Shown here: in pieces, positions 46,730 through 57,188 of the stretch | Position numbering within the stretch: position 1 is the stretch's first letter | How the letters are laid out: every line of letters begins with the position of its first letter | Origin: Arthrobacter oryzae | GTDB taxonomy: Bacteria; Actinomycetota; Actinomycetes; Actinomycetales; Micrococcaceae | NCBI RefSeq assembly: GCF_030718995.1 | Contig: NZ_CP132204.1 | Location: forward strand, 1,674,001-1,738,000 | Length of the DNA: 64,000 bases | Direction of reading: 5' to 3' | Position numbers and translations under genes: made by a program | The notes under the pieces: model-generated | Seen by the model: only the letters and a program-made list of their open reading frames with translations | Database searches by the model: none | What the model was told of the DNA's origin: nothing

Positions 46730-47854
46730 GTGAAGTTCAGAGTCGAACGGGACGTCCTGGCGGAAGCCGTCACATGGACCGCCCGGTCGTTGTCTCCGCG
46801 GCCGCCCGTTCCGGTGCTTTCCGGGCTCCTCCTCAAGGCCGAAGCCGGCACAGTAAGCCTCTCGAGTTTTGACTACGAAACCTCGGCCCGCCTTGAAATC
46901 CCGGCTGACATCAGCGTTGAGGGCACCATCCTGGTTTCCGGACGTCTTCTGGCTGACATCTGCCGCAGCCTGCCGTCCGCACCCGTCGACGTCGAAACCG
47001 ACGGCAACAAAGTCACGCTCACCTGCCGCCGCAGCAGCTTCCACCTGGCCACCATGCCCGAAGCCGAATACCCTCCGTTGCCGGCCCTGCCCACCATCAG
47101 CGGAACAGTTCCGGGCGATTCCTTCGCCCAGGCCGTATCCCAGGTGATCATCGCTGCCAGCAAGGACGACACCCTGCCGATCCTGACCGGCGTCCGGATG
47201 GAGATCGAGGACGACCTCATCACCCTCCTGGCCACGGACCGCTACCGGCTGGCCATGCGCGAAGTACCCTGGAAGCCCGTCACCCCCGGCATCTCCACCA
47301 GCGCCCTGGTCAAAGCGAAAACGCTCAACGAAGTTGCCAAGACACTCGGCAACAGCGGCGACATCAATCTGGCACTGGCGGATGATGACAGCCGGCTGAT
47401 CGGCTTCGAAAGCGGCGGACGTACCACCACCTCCCTGCTGGTGGACGGCGACTACCCTAAAATCCGTTCACTGTTCCCGGACGCCACCCCGATCCACGCC
47501 ACGGTGCAAACGCAGGAACTGGTCGAGGCCGTCCGGCGCGTATCACTCGTCGCCGAACGCAACACGCCGGTCCGGCTGGCGTTCACTGAAGGCCAGCTCC
47601 ACCTCGACGCAGGCACCGGCGAGGACGCCCAGGCTTCGGAGGAACTGGAAGCACAGCTCACCGGCGATGAAATCACGGTTGCTTTCAACCCGCACTACCT
47701 CATTGAAGGCCTGAGCGTGATTGAGACGAAGTTCGTCCGGTTCTCGTTCACCACCGCGCCCAAGCCGGCCATGATCACCGCGCAGGCTGACGCCGACGGC
47801 GAAGACCAGGACGATTACCGATACCTGGTCATGCCGGTGCGCCTTCCCAACTAG
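46730..47854 (+). CDS. dnaN: DNA polymerase III beta sliding clamp
   Basis: 374-residue ring-forming processivity factor. Three clamp domains are recognisable: KFRVERDVLAEAVTWTARSLSPRPPVPVLSGLLL at the start, then PTISGTVPGDSFAQAVSQVIIAASKDDTLPILTGVRMEI, and the C-terminal YRYLVMPVRLPN. GTG 46730 follows AAAGG at a somewhat long distance. The open frame upstream does not belong to the family. Confidence 0.97.
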   Translation: MKFRVERDVLAEAVTWTARSLSPRPPVPVLSGLLLKAEAGTVSLSSFDYETSARLEIPADISVEGTILVSGRLLADICRSLPSAPVDVETDGNKVTLTCRRSSFHLATMPEAEYPPLPALPTISGTVPGDSFAQAVSQVIIAASKDDTLPILTGVRMEIEDDLITLLATDRYRLAMREVPWKPVTPGISTSALVKAKTLNEVAKTLGNSGDINLALADDDSRLIGFESGGRTTTSLLVDGDYPKIRSLFPDATPIHATVQTQELVEAVRRVSLVAERNTPVRLAFTEGQLHLDAGTGEDAQASEELEAQLTGDEITVAFNPHYLIEGLSVIETKFVRFSFTTAPKPAMITAQADADGEDQDDYRYLVMPVRLPN

Positions 47855-47863
47855 GTAGCAGCT

Positions 47864-47893
47864 GATGTCGTTATGGGCAGCCAAAACGACATC
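47864..47893 (+). terminator. Possible weak terminator hairpin after dnaN
   Basis: GATGTCGTT and its complement AACGACATC flank a 12-base loop 10 bases past the dnaN stop. There is no T-run, so termination is uncertain. Confidence 0.35.
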
Positions 47894-47961
47894 TAATGCG
47901 ACCCAGTTGGGACCACCATCGCAGCCCCTCCACCACACCAGCGCAGAAAAGAGTTCCTCCC

Positions 47962-48846
47962 GTGCATATCGGACTGATCGGCCTTGGCAAAATGGGTTTC
48001 AACATGCGCGAGAGGCTGCGCAAGGGCGGCATCGAGGTCACCGGCTTCGACCGCAACCCTGACGTCACGGACGTTGCCACGGTGGACGGACTCATCGCGG
48101 CCGTTCCCGCTCCGCGTGTCATCTGGGTCATGGTCCCGGCCGGTGAAATCACCGATGCAGTGATCACCGAACTGGGGTCCAAGCTCGACGCCGGCGACTT
48201 GGTGATCGACGGCGGAAACTCCCGCTTCACCGAGGACCAGAAGCACGGCGCAGCGCTGGCCGAGAAGGGTATCCGCTTCGCCGACTGCGGAGTATCCGGC
48301 GGTGTGTGGGGGCTGCAGAACGGTTACGGATTGATGGCCGGCGGCGACGCCGCCGATATTGAACGGGCGATGCCCGCTTTCGATGCACTCCGTCCCGAGG
48401 GCGACCGGGCGGACAGCTTTGTCCACGTTGGCGGAATTGGCGCAGGACACTACGCCAAGATGGTGCACAACGGCATCGAGTACGGGCTCATGCAGGCGTA
48501 TGCGGAAGGCTACGAACTGCTGGCCGCCAAGGACATCGTGACGGACCTGCCGGGAACCTTCCGCGCCTGGCAGAAGGGAACGGTTGTGCGTTCCTGGCTG
48601 CTGGACCTCATGGTCAAGGCCCTGGACGAGGATCCGGGCCTGGCCTCGATCGACGACTACGTCGAGGATTCCGGGGAAGGGCGCTGGACCGTTGAAGAGG
48701 CAATTGCCAATGCGGTTCCGGCGCCGGCCATCACAGCGGCGTTGTTTGCGCGTTTCTCCTCCCGCGAGGACAACTCCCCGGCCATGAAGATGGTGTCGGC
48801 ACTGCGGCACCAGTTCGGCGGGCATGCCACCCGTCCGGCCAAGTAA
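47962..48846 (+). CDS. gnd: 6-phosphogluconate dehydrogenase (decarboxylating), short form
   Basis: 294-residue enzyme that converts 6-phosphogluconate to ribulose 5-phosphate. It is shorter than the 470-residue enterobacterial enzyme and belongs to the GndA/YqeC-like short type. The nucleotide motif is IGLIGLGKMGFNMRERL at the N-terminus. The substrate motifs are DGGNSRFTEDQ, DCGVSGGVWGL and HYAKMVHNGIEYGLMQAYAEG. GTG start at 47962. Its place between dnaN and recF is typical of actinobacteria. Confidence 0.94.
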   Translation: MHIGLIGLGKMGFNMRERLRKGGIEVTGFDRNPDVTDVATVDGLIAAVPAPRVIWVMVPAGEITDAVITELGSKLDAGDLVIDGGNSRFTEDQKHGAALAEKGIRFADCGVSGGVWGLQNGYGLMAGGDAADIERAMPAFDALRPEGDRADSFVHVGGIGAGHYAKMVHNGIEYGLMQAYAEGYELLAAKDIVTDLPGTFRAWQKGTVVRSWLLDLMVKALDEDPGLASIDDYVEDSGEGRWTVEEAIANAVPAPAITAALFARFSSREDNSPAMKMVSALRHQFGGHATRPAK

Positions 48847-48882
48847 CGGCATTTTGAGCAGTCCGGGAATCCTGAAGACGGC

Positions 48883-50088
48883 GTGTACCTAGAAAAGCTT
48901 TCGCTGACCGATTTTCGCAGTTATGCCCAGGTGGACCTCACCTTCGAACCCGGGGTGACGGTGCTGGTGGGATACAACGGCATCGGCAAGACCAACCTCA
49001 TGGAGGCCATCGGGTATCTGGCCACGCTCAGTTCACACCGGGTCAGTTCCGATGCTCCGCTGTTGCGTTTCGGCACCGAGCGGGCGCTGATCCGGGCCAA
49101 GCTGGTCTGCGGCGAGCAGTCCACCGTGCTGGAGCTGGAAATCAACGGGAGCCGCGCCAACCGCGGCCGGATCAACCGCAGCAACCCGGTCCGTGCCCGC
49201 GACATCCTCGGTATTTGCCAGACGGTGCTTTTCGCGCCCGAGGACCTCGCCCTGGTGAAGGGAGATCCTTCCAACCGCCGGCGTTTCCTGGACGAGCTGC
49301 TGGTCAGCCTGATGCCGCGCCACGCCGCCACGCGCACTGACTACGACCGGGTCCTCAAACAGCGCAACGCCCTCCTCAAATCCGGCCGGGCCGGGAAGTT
49401 TACCGCCGGGCACGAGGCCACCCTGGATGTGTGGGACCAGCACATGGCCCGGGCCGGCGCGGAACTGCTGCACGCGCGGCTCGCGTTGGTGGAAACGATC
49501 CGTCCCCACCTCAAGGCGGCCTACGCCCAGCTGACCGACGGGTCAAAGGAAGCGGACGCGATTTATCGGTCCACCCTCCAGGACATGATGGACGACGACG
49601 GCGCCGGGGCACCCTACGCTGCGGAACCCGCCGCCGTCGAACGCGTTGAGGACCTCCGCCAACTGTCCGTCGACGAACTGGCCGACCGCTACGTTCAGGC
49701 TTTTGCAGCCTCGCGCCGCAAGGAACTGGAACGGGGCGTCTCCCTCGTTGGTCCGCACCGCGACGACGTTGAGCTCATCCTCGGCGAGGCGCCCGCGAAG
49801 GGGTACGCATCCCACGGCGAAACGTGGTCCATGTGCCTTTCCCTGCGCCTGGCGTCCTATTACGTGATGCTCGACGACGCCCGTACCGGCGGGTCCGCCC
49901 CGATCCTGATCCTTGACGATGTGTTTGCCGAGCTCGACGTCCAGCGTCGGCGTAAACTGGCGGCAATAGTATCCGGTGCCGAACAGGTGCTGGTGACCGC
50001 CGCCGTCGATGCCGATATTCCGGAAGAACTCGCCGGGCGGCGGGTGAAGGTGGTCCCCGGAGGAATCGATGAGTCGGAAAACCGATGA
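48883..50088 (+). CDS. recF: DNA replication and repair protein RecF
   Basis: 401-residue SMC-like ATPase that helps load RecA at gaps. Walker A is GYNGIGKTN at about 30-38. The signature region is near SHGETWSMCLSLRLASYYVML, and Walker B is APILILDDVFAELD. GTG start at 48883. The stop overlaps the next gene in ATGA, so the two are coupled. Confidence 0.95.
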   Translation: MYLEKLSLTDFRSYAQVDLTFEPGVTVLVGYNGIGKTNLMEAIGYLATLSSHRVSSDAPLLRFGTERALIRAKLVCGEQSTVLELEINGSRANRGRINRSNPVRARDILGICQTVLFAPEDLALVKGDPSNRRRFLDELLVSLMPRHAATRTDYDRVLKQRNALLKSGRAGKFTAGHEATLDVWDQHMARAGAELLHARLALVETIRPHLKAAYAQLTDGSKEADAIYRSTLQDMMDDDGAGAPYAAEPAAVERVEDLRQLSVDELADRYVQAFAASRRKELERGVSLVGPHRDDVELILGEAPAKGYASHGETWSMCLSLRLASYYVMLDDARTGGSAPILILDDVFAELDVQRRRKLAAIVSGAEQVLVTAAVDADIPEELAGRRVKVVPGGIDESENR

Positions 50089-50642
50089 ATAAAGATGCTG
50101 GCGGCCTGCAGCCGGGCCGTGATCCCGACGATATCGATGCGCCCCAGGCCGCGCTCAACCGGATGCGAGAGGCCGCGGCTGCCCGCGGCGAAATCCGCCG
50201 GAAGTCCCCGCTTCCCGGAAACGCAGCCAAGAAGCCGGGACGCAGCGCCGCCGGAACGCGCGGTTTCACCCAGTTCCATGGCACCGGCCGCGATCCCCTG
50301 GGACTGGGCAAGGTGGTGGGACGGCTCGTGGCTGAACGGGGCTGGACGTCCCCGGTTGCAGTCGGATCGGTAATGGCGGAGTGGAGCACGCTGGTGGGTC
50401 CGGAAATTTCGGCACACTGCACCCCGGAGAGTTTCACCGACACCACCCTGCACGTGCGGTGCGATTCCACGGCGTGGGCCACCCAGCTGCGCCTCCTGAG
50501 CTTCAGCCTGCTGGAAAAGTTCCGCACCGAACTGGGCGAGGGCGTTGTCACCAAGATCCAGGTTCTGGGACCGGCGGCGCCGAGCTGGCGGAAGGGCGGT
50601 CGGACAGTCAACGGGCGCGGTCCCCGGGACACCTACGGATAG
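50085..50642 (+). CDS. DUF721 domain protein (DciA-like)
   Basis: 185 residues. A charged, poorly conserved N-terminus (about 1-85) leads to the DUF721 domain (VGRLVAERGWTSPVAVGSVMAEWSTLVGPEISAHCTPESF, then LHVRCDSTAWATQLRLLS). DciA proteins of this family assist the replicative helicase in bacteria without DnaC. Location between recF and gyrB is conserved in actinobacteria. The start overlaps the recF stop by four bases. Confidence 0.9.
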   Translation: MNKDAGGLQPGRDPDDIDAPQAALNRMREAAAARGEIRRKSPLPGNAAKKPGRSAAGTRGFTQFHGTGRDPLGLGKVVGRLVAERGWTSPVAVGSVMAEWSTLVGPEISAHCTPESFTDTTLHVRCDSTAWATQLRLLSFSLLEKFRTELGEGVVTKIQVLGPAAPSWRKGGRTVNGRGPRDTYG

Positions 50643-50857
50643 CGGAGGACCATGGCGGCGGGCGTGATGCCGGCGGCAGCTCCCCGCGACTCTTGAAAAA
50701 TGGCCAAACGGCGTGTAGGGCGCCCTGATGCCCCGTGGCCGTATAGGAACCCAGAGGCATAACCCCTGGAGCCTTGCAGGCGGAGCCAATGGCCTGCCAG
50801 CACCATATTCCCGCGCGTTTGCGGCCTTGGAATGCGGGATTACGCTCTCCAACACGG

Positions 50858-50863
50858 TAGAAT
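50858..50863 (+). promoter_or_regulatory. Possible -10 element upstream of gyrB
   Basis: TAGAAT lies 150 bases ahead of gyrB. No good -35 is found at the right distance. The 370-base region 50643-51012 otherwise holds a GC-rich hairpin (50880-50921) and no gene. Confidence 0.4.
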
Positions 50864-50879
50864 CGTGGTAGATAACTGG

Positions 50880-50921
50880 GCGCCGGTGAAACGTTGACTG
50901 AGTCCGTTTTCCGGCGCTTTT
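50880..50921 (+). terminator. Terminator or attenuator hairpin in gyrB leader
   Basis: GCGCCGGTGAAACG pairs with CGTTTTCCGGCGC around an 11-base loop, with a two-base imperfection, and four T plus CC follow. It could end the recF-DUF721 transcript. Because it lies just after the TAGAAT hexamer it could equally be a gyrB leader attenuator. Confidence 0.6.
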
Positions 50922-51012
50922 CCTGCGGTCGGGGCGCGGTTCCGCCAGTCAACCAAGTAATCGGCGTTATCAGTGACGTGCCTGTTGGCAGGAGCCCCTT
51001 CTATCGGAGACG

Positions 51013-53145
51013 GTGACGGCCGGCCATACGAATACAGAGGAGTCGAAAGCGCCTGTGGCTAACGACAATGCAGATATCCCGGCAGTGGAACCCGCAGCTG
51101 AGGATGCCCGTACAACTGATGCGCCGGCGAAGGCAGCCGAACGCAAGGAATACGGTGCGAGCGACATCACCGTCCTTGAAGGACTTGAAGCTGTCCGGAA
51201 ACGTCCCGGCATGTACATCGGTTCCACGGGTCCCCGCGGACTCCACCACCTGGTATATGAAGTGGTGGACAACTCCGTAGACGAAGCCCTCGCGGGGTAC
51301 TGCACCCACATTGAGATTGTTCTCCAGGCCGACGGCGGCGTCAAAGTGGTCGACGACGGACGCGGTATCCCGGTGGACATGCACCCCACCGAGCACAAGC
51401 CCACGGTCGAGGTCGTCATGACCATCCTGCACGCCGGAGGAAAGTTCGGCGGCGGCGGCTACGCCGTCTCTGGCGGCCTGCACGGCGTGGGCATCTCCGT
51501 GGTCAACGCACTCTCCAGCCGGGTGGACACCGAAGTGCGGCGGCAAGGCCACGTCTGGCGGATGTCCTTCGCCGACGGCGGCAAGCCCCAGGGCAGCCTG
51601 GTCAAGGGTGAAGAGACGGACACGACAGGCACCACCCAGACCTTCTACCCGGATGCCGGCATTTTTGAGAGCACGGAATTCGACTTCGAGACCCTCCGTG
51701 CCCGTTTCCAGCAGATGGCGTTCCTCAACAAGGGGCTGCGCATCACGCTGACGGACGAGCGCCAGGGTCTGCATGAGACGGCCGAAGACGAGGACCTGGA
51801 CCTCGATGCCGTTCCCACCGAAGGTGAAGTAGCCGCCGAATACCGGACGGTTGTCTACCAGTACGACGACGGCCTGCTGGACTACGTGAAGCACCTGAAC
51901 TCCGGCAAGAAGGTTGACGTGGTCCATGAGGACGTCATCGCCTTCGAAACCGAGGACACGGAACGAAAAATCGCCCTCGAGATGGCGATGCAGTGGACCA
52001 ATGCGTACTCCGAGAGCGTCCACACCTACGCCAACACCATCAACACCCATGAGGGCGGGACCCACGAAGAAGGTTTCCGCGCCGCCATGACTTCGCTGAT
52101 CAACCGCTATGCGCGGGAGAAGAACATCATCAAGGAAAAGGACGACAACCTCACCGGTGATGACATCCGCGAAGGCCTCACTGCCGTGATTTCCGTGAAA
52201 CTGGCGGAGCCGCAGTTCGAGGGCCAGACCAAAACGAAACTCGGAAACTCCGAAGTCAAGGGTTTCGTCCAGCGCGTGGTCACCGACGGCCTGGGCGACT
52301 GGCTGGAGCGCAATCCAGGGCCGGCCCGCGACGTCATTCGCAAGGCGATATCCGCAGCGCAGGCCCGGATGGCCGCCCGGAAGGCCCGTGACAACGCCCG
52401 CCGCAAGAGCCCGTTGGAGTCCTTCGGCATGCCGGGCAAGCTGTCAGACTGCTCCTCCAAGGATCCGGAAAAATGCGAGGTCTACATTGTGGAGGGCGAC
52501 TCCGCCGGCGGTTCGGCGAAGCGCGGCCGCAACCCGGAGACCCAGGCCATCCTCCCGCTGCGCGGCAAGATCCTGAACGTTGAGCGGGCCCGGCTGGACA
52601 AGGCACTCGGCAACAACGAGGTCCAGTCCATGATCACCGCCTTTGGCACGGGCATCGGCGAGGACTTCGACCTCGCGAAGCTGCGTTACCACAAGATCGT
52701 GCTCATGGCCGATGCCGACGTTGACGGTCAGCACATCACCACGCTCTTGATGACGCTTCTGTTCCGCTACATGCGCCCGCTGATTGAGAACGGCTATGTG
52801 TACCTGGCGCAGCCGCCGCTGTACCGCATCAAGTGGTCCAACGCTCCGCATGATTACGTCTACAGCGACCGTGAACGCGACGCCCGGCTTGTGGCCGGCC
52901 AGGCCGCCGGGCGCCGGATTCCGAAGGACAACGGTATCCAGCGCTACAAGGGCCTTGGCGAGATGGACTACACGGAACTGTGGGACACCACCATGGACCC
53001 GGACCACCGGACGCTCCTCCAGGTGACCATGGACGATGCCCTCGCTGCGGACCAGATCTTCACCGTGCTGATGGGCGAGGACGTTGAATCCCGCCGAAAC
53101 TTCATCCAGCAGAACGCCAAGGATGTCAGGTTCCTGGATATCTAG
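51013..53145 (+). CDS. gyrB: DNA gyrase subunit B
   Basis: 710-residue ATPase subunit of gyrase. The GHKL ATPase region includes [16 protein letters not shown] and [13 protein letters not shown], with [16 protein letters not shown] as the lid. The TOPRIM domain has [14 protein letters not shown] and [11 protein letters not shown]. The C-terminus KDVRFLDI is typical. GTG 51013 is used; a GTG at 51055 ([10 protein letters not shown]) is a realistic alternative because the first 14 residues are not conserved. gyrA follows after 65 bases. Confidence 0.96.
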   Translation: MTAGHTNTEESKAPVANDNADIPAVEPAAEDARTTDAPAKAAERKEYGASDITVLEGLEAVRKRPGMYIGSTGPRGLHHLVYEVVDNSVDEALAGYCTHIEIVLQADGGVKVVDDGRGIPVDMHPTEHKPTVEVVMTILHAGGKFGGGGYAVSGGLHGVGISVVNALSSRVDTEVRRQGHVWRMSFADGGKPQGSLVKGEETDTTGTTQTFYPDAGIFESTEFDFETLRARFQQMAFLNKGLRITLTDERQGLHETAEDEDLDLDAVPTEGEVAAEYRTVVYQYDDGLLDYVKHLNSGKKVDVVHEDVIAFETEDTERKIALEMAMQWTNAYSESVHTYANTINTHEGGTHEEGFRAAMTSLINRYAREKNIIKEKDDNLTGDDIREGLTAVISVKLAEPQFEGQTKTKLGNSEVKGFVQRVVTDGLGDWLERNPGPARDVIRKAISAAQARMAARKARDNARRKSPLESFGMPGKLSDCSSKDPEKCEVYIVEGDSAGGSAKRGRNPETQAILPLRGKILNVERARLDKALGNNEVQSMITAFGTGIGEDFDLAKLRYHKIVLMADADVDGQHITTLLMTLLFRYMRPLIENGYVYLAQPPLYRIKWSNAPHDYVYSDRERDARLVAGQAAGRRIPKDNGIQRYKGLGEMDYTELWDTTMDPDHRTLLQVTMDDALAADQIFTVLMGEDVESRRNFIQQNAKDVRFLDI

Positions 53146-53210
53146 TAGGCGCTGGTAGGCGCCCTAAATATTCCTAAACTGACATATACCTGAAACGGAA
53201 AATATAGACA

Positions 53211-55919
53211 ATGAGTGACGAAACACCCGAGGTTCCCGGCGACTCCGCCGGTCCCGTCGAGCCCGTCCTGGAGGGCGACGTGCTGGTCGACCGCGTGGAA
53301 CAGGTGGACCTGCAGACGGAAATGCAGCGCTCCTACCTCGACTACGCCATGGCCGTTATCGTGGGCCGCGCGCTGCCGGACGTCCGTGACGGACTCAAGC
53401 CCGTCCACCGCCGCGTTCTCTACGCCATGTTCGACGGCGGCTACCGCCCGGACCGCTCCTTCAACAAGTGCGCCCGTGTGGTGGGCGAAGTCATGGGCCA
53501 GTACCACCCGCACGGTGACACTGCCATCTACGATGCCCTGGTTCGTCTGATCCAGGACTGGACCATGCGCTACCCGCTGGCGCTCGGGCAGGGCAACTTC
53601 GGCTCGCCCGGCAACGACGGCGCAGCAGCCCCGCGGTACACCGAAACAAAAATGGCACCGCTTGCCATGGAGATGGTCCGCGACATCGACGAGGAAACCG
53701 TCGATTTCCAGGACAACTACGACGGCAAGAACCAGGAACCCACCATCCTGCCGGCGCGGTTCCCCAACCTGCTGGTCAACGGCTCCTCGGGCATCGCCGT
53801 CGGCATGGCCACCAACATTCCGCCGCACAACCTTCGTGAGGTGGCGGACGGCGTGCAGTGGTACCTGTCCAACCCGACGGCCAGCCGTGAAGAGCTGCTG
53901 GAAGAGCTCCTGCTGCGCATCAAGGGACCGGATTTCCCCACCGGTGCGCAGATCCTGGGCCACAAGGGCATCGAGGACGCCTACCGGACCGGACGCGGCT
54001 CCATCACCATGCGTGCCGTGGTCAACGTGGAGGAGCTCCAGGGCCGCACCTGCCTGGTGGTCACCGAACTGCCGTACCAGGCCAACCCGGACAATCTGGC
54101 CATCAAGATCGCCGAATTGGTCAAGGACGGGAAGATCTCGGGCATCGCCGACCTCCGTGACGAGACGTCCGGCCGGACGGGCCAGCGCCTGGTGATCGTG
54201 CTCAAGCGCGACGCCGTGGCCAAGGTGGTGCTGAACAACCTCTACAAGCACACCCAGCTGCAGGACAACTTCGCGGCAAACATGCTCGCGATTGTTGACG
54301 GCGTGCCGCGGACACTCAGCCTGGATGCCTTCATCCGCCACTGGGTGGCGCACCAGATGGACGTTATCGCACGCCGGACCCGCTACCGCCTGCGCAAGGC
54401 AGAAGAGGAGGCGCACATCCTGCGCGCCCTCCTCAAGGCGCTGGACATGCTGGATGAGGTCATTGCCCTCATCCGTGCGTCCAACACCACCGAGGCGGCC
54501 CGCGACGGGCTGATGGAGCTGCTGGACATTGATGAGCTGCAGGCCCGCGCCATCCTGGACATGCAGCTGCGCCGCCTGGCAGCCCTGGAACGCCAGAAGA
54601 TCCAGGACCGCCACGCCGAACTCGAAGCCCTGATCGCCGAGTACAACTCGATCCTTGCCTCGGAAGAGCGCCAGCGCGAAATCATCAGTACCGAACTGGC
54701 CGAGATCGTGGCCAAGCACGGAGACGACCGCAGGACCCACATCCTGATGGGCTTCGACGGCGACATGTCCATGGAAGACCTCATTCCCGAAGAGGAAATC
54801 GTGGTCACCATCACGCGTGGCGGCTACGTCAAACGCACCCGCAGTGACAACTACCGCTCGCAGCAGCGCGGCGGCAAGGGCATCAAGGGAGCCCAGCTGC
54901 GCGGGGACGACGTCGTGGAGCACTTCTTCGTGACCACCACCCACCACTGGTTGCTGTTCTTCACCAACCTGGGCCGCGTCTACCGGGCCAAGGCCTACGA
55001 ACTGGCTGAAGCCGGCCGGGACGCCAAGGGCCAGCACGTGGCCAACCTGCTGGCATTCCAGCCGGATGAGCACATCGCCCAGGTACTGGACCTCCGCGAC
55101 TACCAGCATGCCCCCTACCTGGTGCTGGCCACCAAGCGCGGCCTGGTCAAGAAGACCCGCTTGGAGGATTACGACACCAACCGCTCCGCCGGTGTGATTG
55201 CGATCAACCTGCGTGACGGCGACGAACTTGTCTCCGCCCAGCTGGTCTCGGAAACGGACGACCTGATGCTGGTCTCACGGATGGGCCAGTCCATCCGCTT
55301 CACGGCCACGGACGATGCGCTGCGCCCCATGGGCCGCGCCACCTCCGGCGTGACCGGCATGAAGTTCCGCGAGGACGATGAACTGCTGGCGGCCGACGTC
55401 GTCAAGGACGGCTCGTTCGTCTTCATCGTCACTGAGGGCGGGTACGCCAAGCGGACCGCGGTGGAGGAATATCGCCTCCAGGGCCGTGGCGGTCTCGGGA
55501 TCAAGGTTGGCAAGTACCAGGAAGAGCGCGGCCACCTCGTGGGTGCCCTTATCGTCCAGGAAGAGGACGAAGTCCTGGTGGTCATGGAAGGCGGCAAGGT
55601 GGTCCGTTCCTCGGTGGCCGGTGTGCCTGCCAAGGGCCGTGACACCATGGGCGTCATCTTCGCCAAGCCGGACAAGAACGACCGCATCATCGAAGTGGCA
55701 CGGAACAGCGAACGCGGACTTGAAGGCGAGGAGGCAGAAGCCACCGACCCGGAAAACCCGGCCGAAAGCCCGGCTGCGGCCGGGGATGACGTAACGTTGG
55801 CAGAAGGTGCCGGACCAGATAACGGGTCCGCAGAGGCAGATTCAGCACCGGCCGTGGAATCCGACGAGTCATCGGACAACGCTGAGCTGGACGAAGAAAA
55901 TACCGGAGGTAACGAGTGA
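53211..55919 (+). CDS. gyrA: DNA gyrase subunit A
   Basis: 902-residue DNA-cleaving subunit of gyrase. The catalytic tyrosine is Tyr143 in APRYTE. The quinolone pocket reads [11 protein letters not shown], with Thr in place of the E. coli Ser83. The C-terminal beta-pinwheel carries the GyrA box QQRGGKG. A Glu/Ala/Asp-rich acidic tail of about 70 residues ends the protein. The stop overlaps the next start in GTGA. Confidence 0.97.
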   Translation: MSDETPEVPGDSAGPVEPVLEGDVLVDRVEQVDLQTEMQRSYLDYAMAVIVGRALPDVRDGLKPVHRRVLYAMFDGGYRPDRSFNKCARVVGEVMGQYHPHGDTAIYDALVRLIQDWTMRYPLALGQGNFGSPGNDGAAAPRYTETKMAPLAMEMVRDIDEETVDFQDNYDGKNQEPTILPARFPNLLVNGSSGIAVGMATNIPPHNLREVADGVQWYLSNPTASREELLEELLLRIKGPDFPTGAQILGHKGIEDAYRTGRGSITMRAVVNVEELQGRTCLVVTELPYQANPDNLAIKIAELVKDGKISGIADLRDETSGRTGQRLVIVLKRDAVAKVVLNNLYKHTQLQDNFAANMLAIVDGVPRTLSLDAFIRHWVAHQMDVIARRTRYRLRKAEEEAHILRALLKALDMLDEVIALIRASNTTEAARDGLMELLDIDELQARAILDMQLRRLAALERQKIQDRHAELEALIAEYNSILASEERQREIISTELAEIVAKHGDDRRTHILMGFDGDMSMEDLIPEEEIVVTITRGGYVKRTRSDNYRSQQRGGKGIKGAQLRGDDVVEHFFVTTTHHWLLFFTNLGRVYRAKAYELAEAGRDAKGQHVANLLAFQPDEHIAQVLDLRDYQHAPYLVLATKRGLVKKTRLEDYDTNRSAGVIAINLRDGDELVSAQLVSETDDLMLVSRMGQSIRFTATDDALRPMGRATSGVTGMKFREDDELLAADVVKDGSFVFIVTEGGYAKRTAVEEYRLQGRGGLGIKVGKYQEERGHLVGALIVQEEDEVLVVMEGGKVVRSSVAGVPAKGRDTMGVIFAKPDKNDRIIEVARNSERGLEGEEAEATDPENPAESPAAAGDDVTLAEGAGPDNGSAEADSAPAVESDESSDNAELDEENTGGNE

Positions 55920-56587
55920 GTAATTCCGACTCATATCCCAAGCCGAACAGCAACACTCCCGGCGGGATCAGGCAGCCGGCGTCCGCTCCGCGCGTGAACG
56001 CCCCCGTACGTCCCCAGCAGCGGCCTTCGACGCCGGGTGCCCCGGCACAGCGTCCGACGGTCCCCGGCCAGCGCCCGGCGCAGGGGCAGCGACCCGGCCA
56101 GGCGCCCCAGGGGCAGCGCCCCGGTGTGCCCGGCCAGGCACCCCAGGGCCAGCGTCCCGGAGTTCCGGGTCAGCGCCCGGGCCAGGGTGCCCCTGGCCTG
56201 GTCAAGCCGGCACCGAAGGCGAAAGTGCGCCGCGCCCGGCTCCTGGTCAGCAAGGTGGACCCCTGGTCCGTGCTGAAGATGGCGTTCCTGCTGTCCGTTG
56301 CCCTCGGCATCGTGACAGTCGTAGCTGCAATCGTCCTCTGGACCGTCCTGGACCTGACCGGCATCTTCGACCAGGTGGACAGCCTGCTGGGCACGCTGGC
56401 AGGTTCCGAAGGCGGCGGATTCGAGTTGAAGAAGGTCGCATCCCTCGGCCAGGTGGCTTCCTTCGCGGTGATCATTGCGGTTGTCAACGTGGTGCTGCTG
56501 ACTGCCCTGTCGATGCTCTCGGCGGTGCTCTACAACATTTCCGCCACCCTCGTGGGCGGCATCGGTGTGACCCTGACGGACGATTAG
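55916..56587 (+). CDS. DUF3566 domain membrane protein
   Basis: 223 residues. The first 95 are rich in Pro, Gly, Gln and Arg, with repeats of the type GQRPG(V/Q)PGQ. The DUF3566 part follows ([44 protein letters not shown]), with two membrane helices and a C-terminal [23 protein letters not shown]. The family occurs next to gyrA in actinobacteria, and mycobacterial relatives have been linked to cell division. Translationally coupled to gyrA. Confidence 0.92.
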   Translation: MSNSDSYPKPNSNTPGGIRQPASAPRVNAPVRPQQRPSTPGAPAQRPTVPGQRPAQGQRPGQAPQGQRPGVPGQAPQGQRPGVPGQRPGQGAPGLVKPAPKAKVRRARLLVSKVDPWSVLKMAFLLSVALGIVTVVAAIVLWTVLDLTGIFDQVDSLLGTLAGSEGGGFELKKVASLGQVASFAVIIAVVNVVLLTALSMLSAVLYNISATLVGGIGVTLTDD

Positions 56588-56685
56588 TCCGCGGAATTTT
56601 GCCGGAATTTGCCCGGTGAAATGCCTCGATTTGAGATCGGGCCGGGATGTGCTGTAAAGTCATGTCTCGGCCCGATGAGGCATCG

Positions 56686-56759
56686 GGGCGTATAGCTCAG
56701 GCGGTTAGAGCGCTTCGCTGATAACGAAGAGGTCCCAGGTTCAAGTCCTGGTACGCCCA
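56686..56759 (+). tRNA. tRNA-Ile (GAT)
   Basis: 74 nucleotides. The acceptor GGGCGTA pairs with TACGCCC. The anticodon arm CTTCG-CTGATAA-CGAAG gives anticodon GAT, and the T-arm is CCAGG-TTCAAGT-CCTGG. CCA is not encoded. Confidence 0.97.
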
Positions 56760-56818
56760 CGGAACCTGCACAGGTTTTGGAAATGGTTCGGATAACACCG
56801 GGCCGGAACGGGGTGCAT

Positions 56819-56935
56819 GTGAAGAAGTTGCTGGTTGTTGCAGTGGCTATCGCAGGCGCGCTGCTCGTCAAGAAAGTGCAGGAATCCGAAGCCCGGAAAA
56901 CGGTCTGGAGCGATTCGACTGACACAGTCGAATAG
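56819..56935 (+). CDS. DLW-39 family protein (38 aa)
   Basis: Tiny protein read from GTG 56819: VKKLLVVAVAIAGALLVKKV, then QESEARKTVWSDSTDTVE. One hydrophobic helix is followed by a charged tail with the conserved Trp. The DLW-39 family is found between the tRNA-Ile and tRNA-Ala genes near gyrA in actinobacteria. Function unknown. An in-frame ATG at 56783 would add 12 residues but lacks support. Confidence 0.8.
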   Translation: MKKLLVVAVAIAGALLVKKVQESEARKTVWSDSTDTVE

Positions 56936-57007
56936 TCCGGTTCCCCGGTACGGACGCTGGTTAGAAGCGTTCCGGAACTAGGGTATGATTGACGGGTTGC
57001 TTCTTAT

Positions 57008-57083
57008 GGGGGCATGGCGCAATTGGTAGCGCACCTGCTTTGCAAGCAGGGGGTTCGGGGTTCGAGTCCCCGTGCCTCCACCA
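57008..57083 (+). tRNA. tRNA-Ala (TGC)
   Basis: 76 nucleotides including an encoded CCA. The acceptor GGGGGCA pairs with TGCCTCC (one G-T pair). The anticodon arm CCTGC-TTTGCAA-GCAGG gives TGC, and the T-arm is CGGGG-TTCGAGT-CCCCG. Confidence 0.97.
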
Positions 57084-57089
57084 TAAAGG

Positions 57090-57128
57090 AAGGTCCCGGA
57101 ACGCGGAAACGCGGTCCGGGACCTTTTG
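57090..57128 (+). terminator. Intrinsic terminator after tRNA-Ala
   Basis: AAGGTCCCGGA pairs with TCCGGGACCTT around a loop that itself contains CGCG-GAAA-CGCG, followed by TTTTGTTTT. Confidence 0.9.
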
Positions 57129-57188
57129 TTTTGCCCGCTGTCCCCGGGCTGGCGGCGCCGCACCGGCGGCACCATTACTGTTGGAACA

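Noticed and set aside
53511..53545. Quinolone resistance in GyrA
   Set aside because: Thr at the Ser83 position is a natural hydroxyl residue; nothing in the pocket proves resistance.
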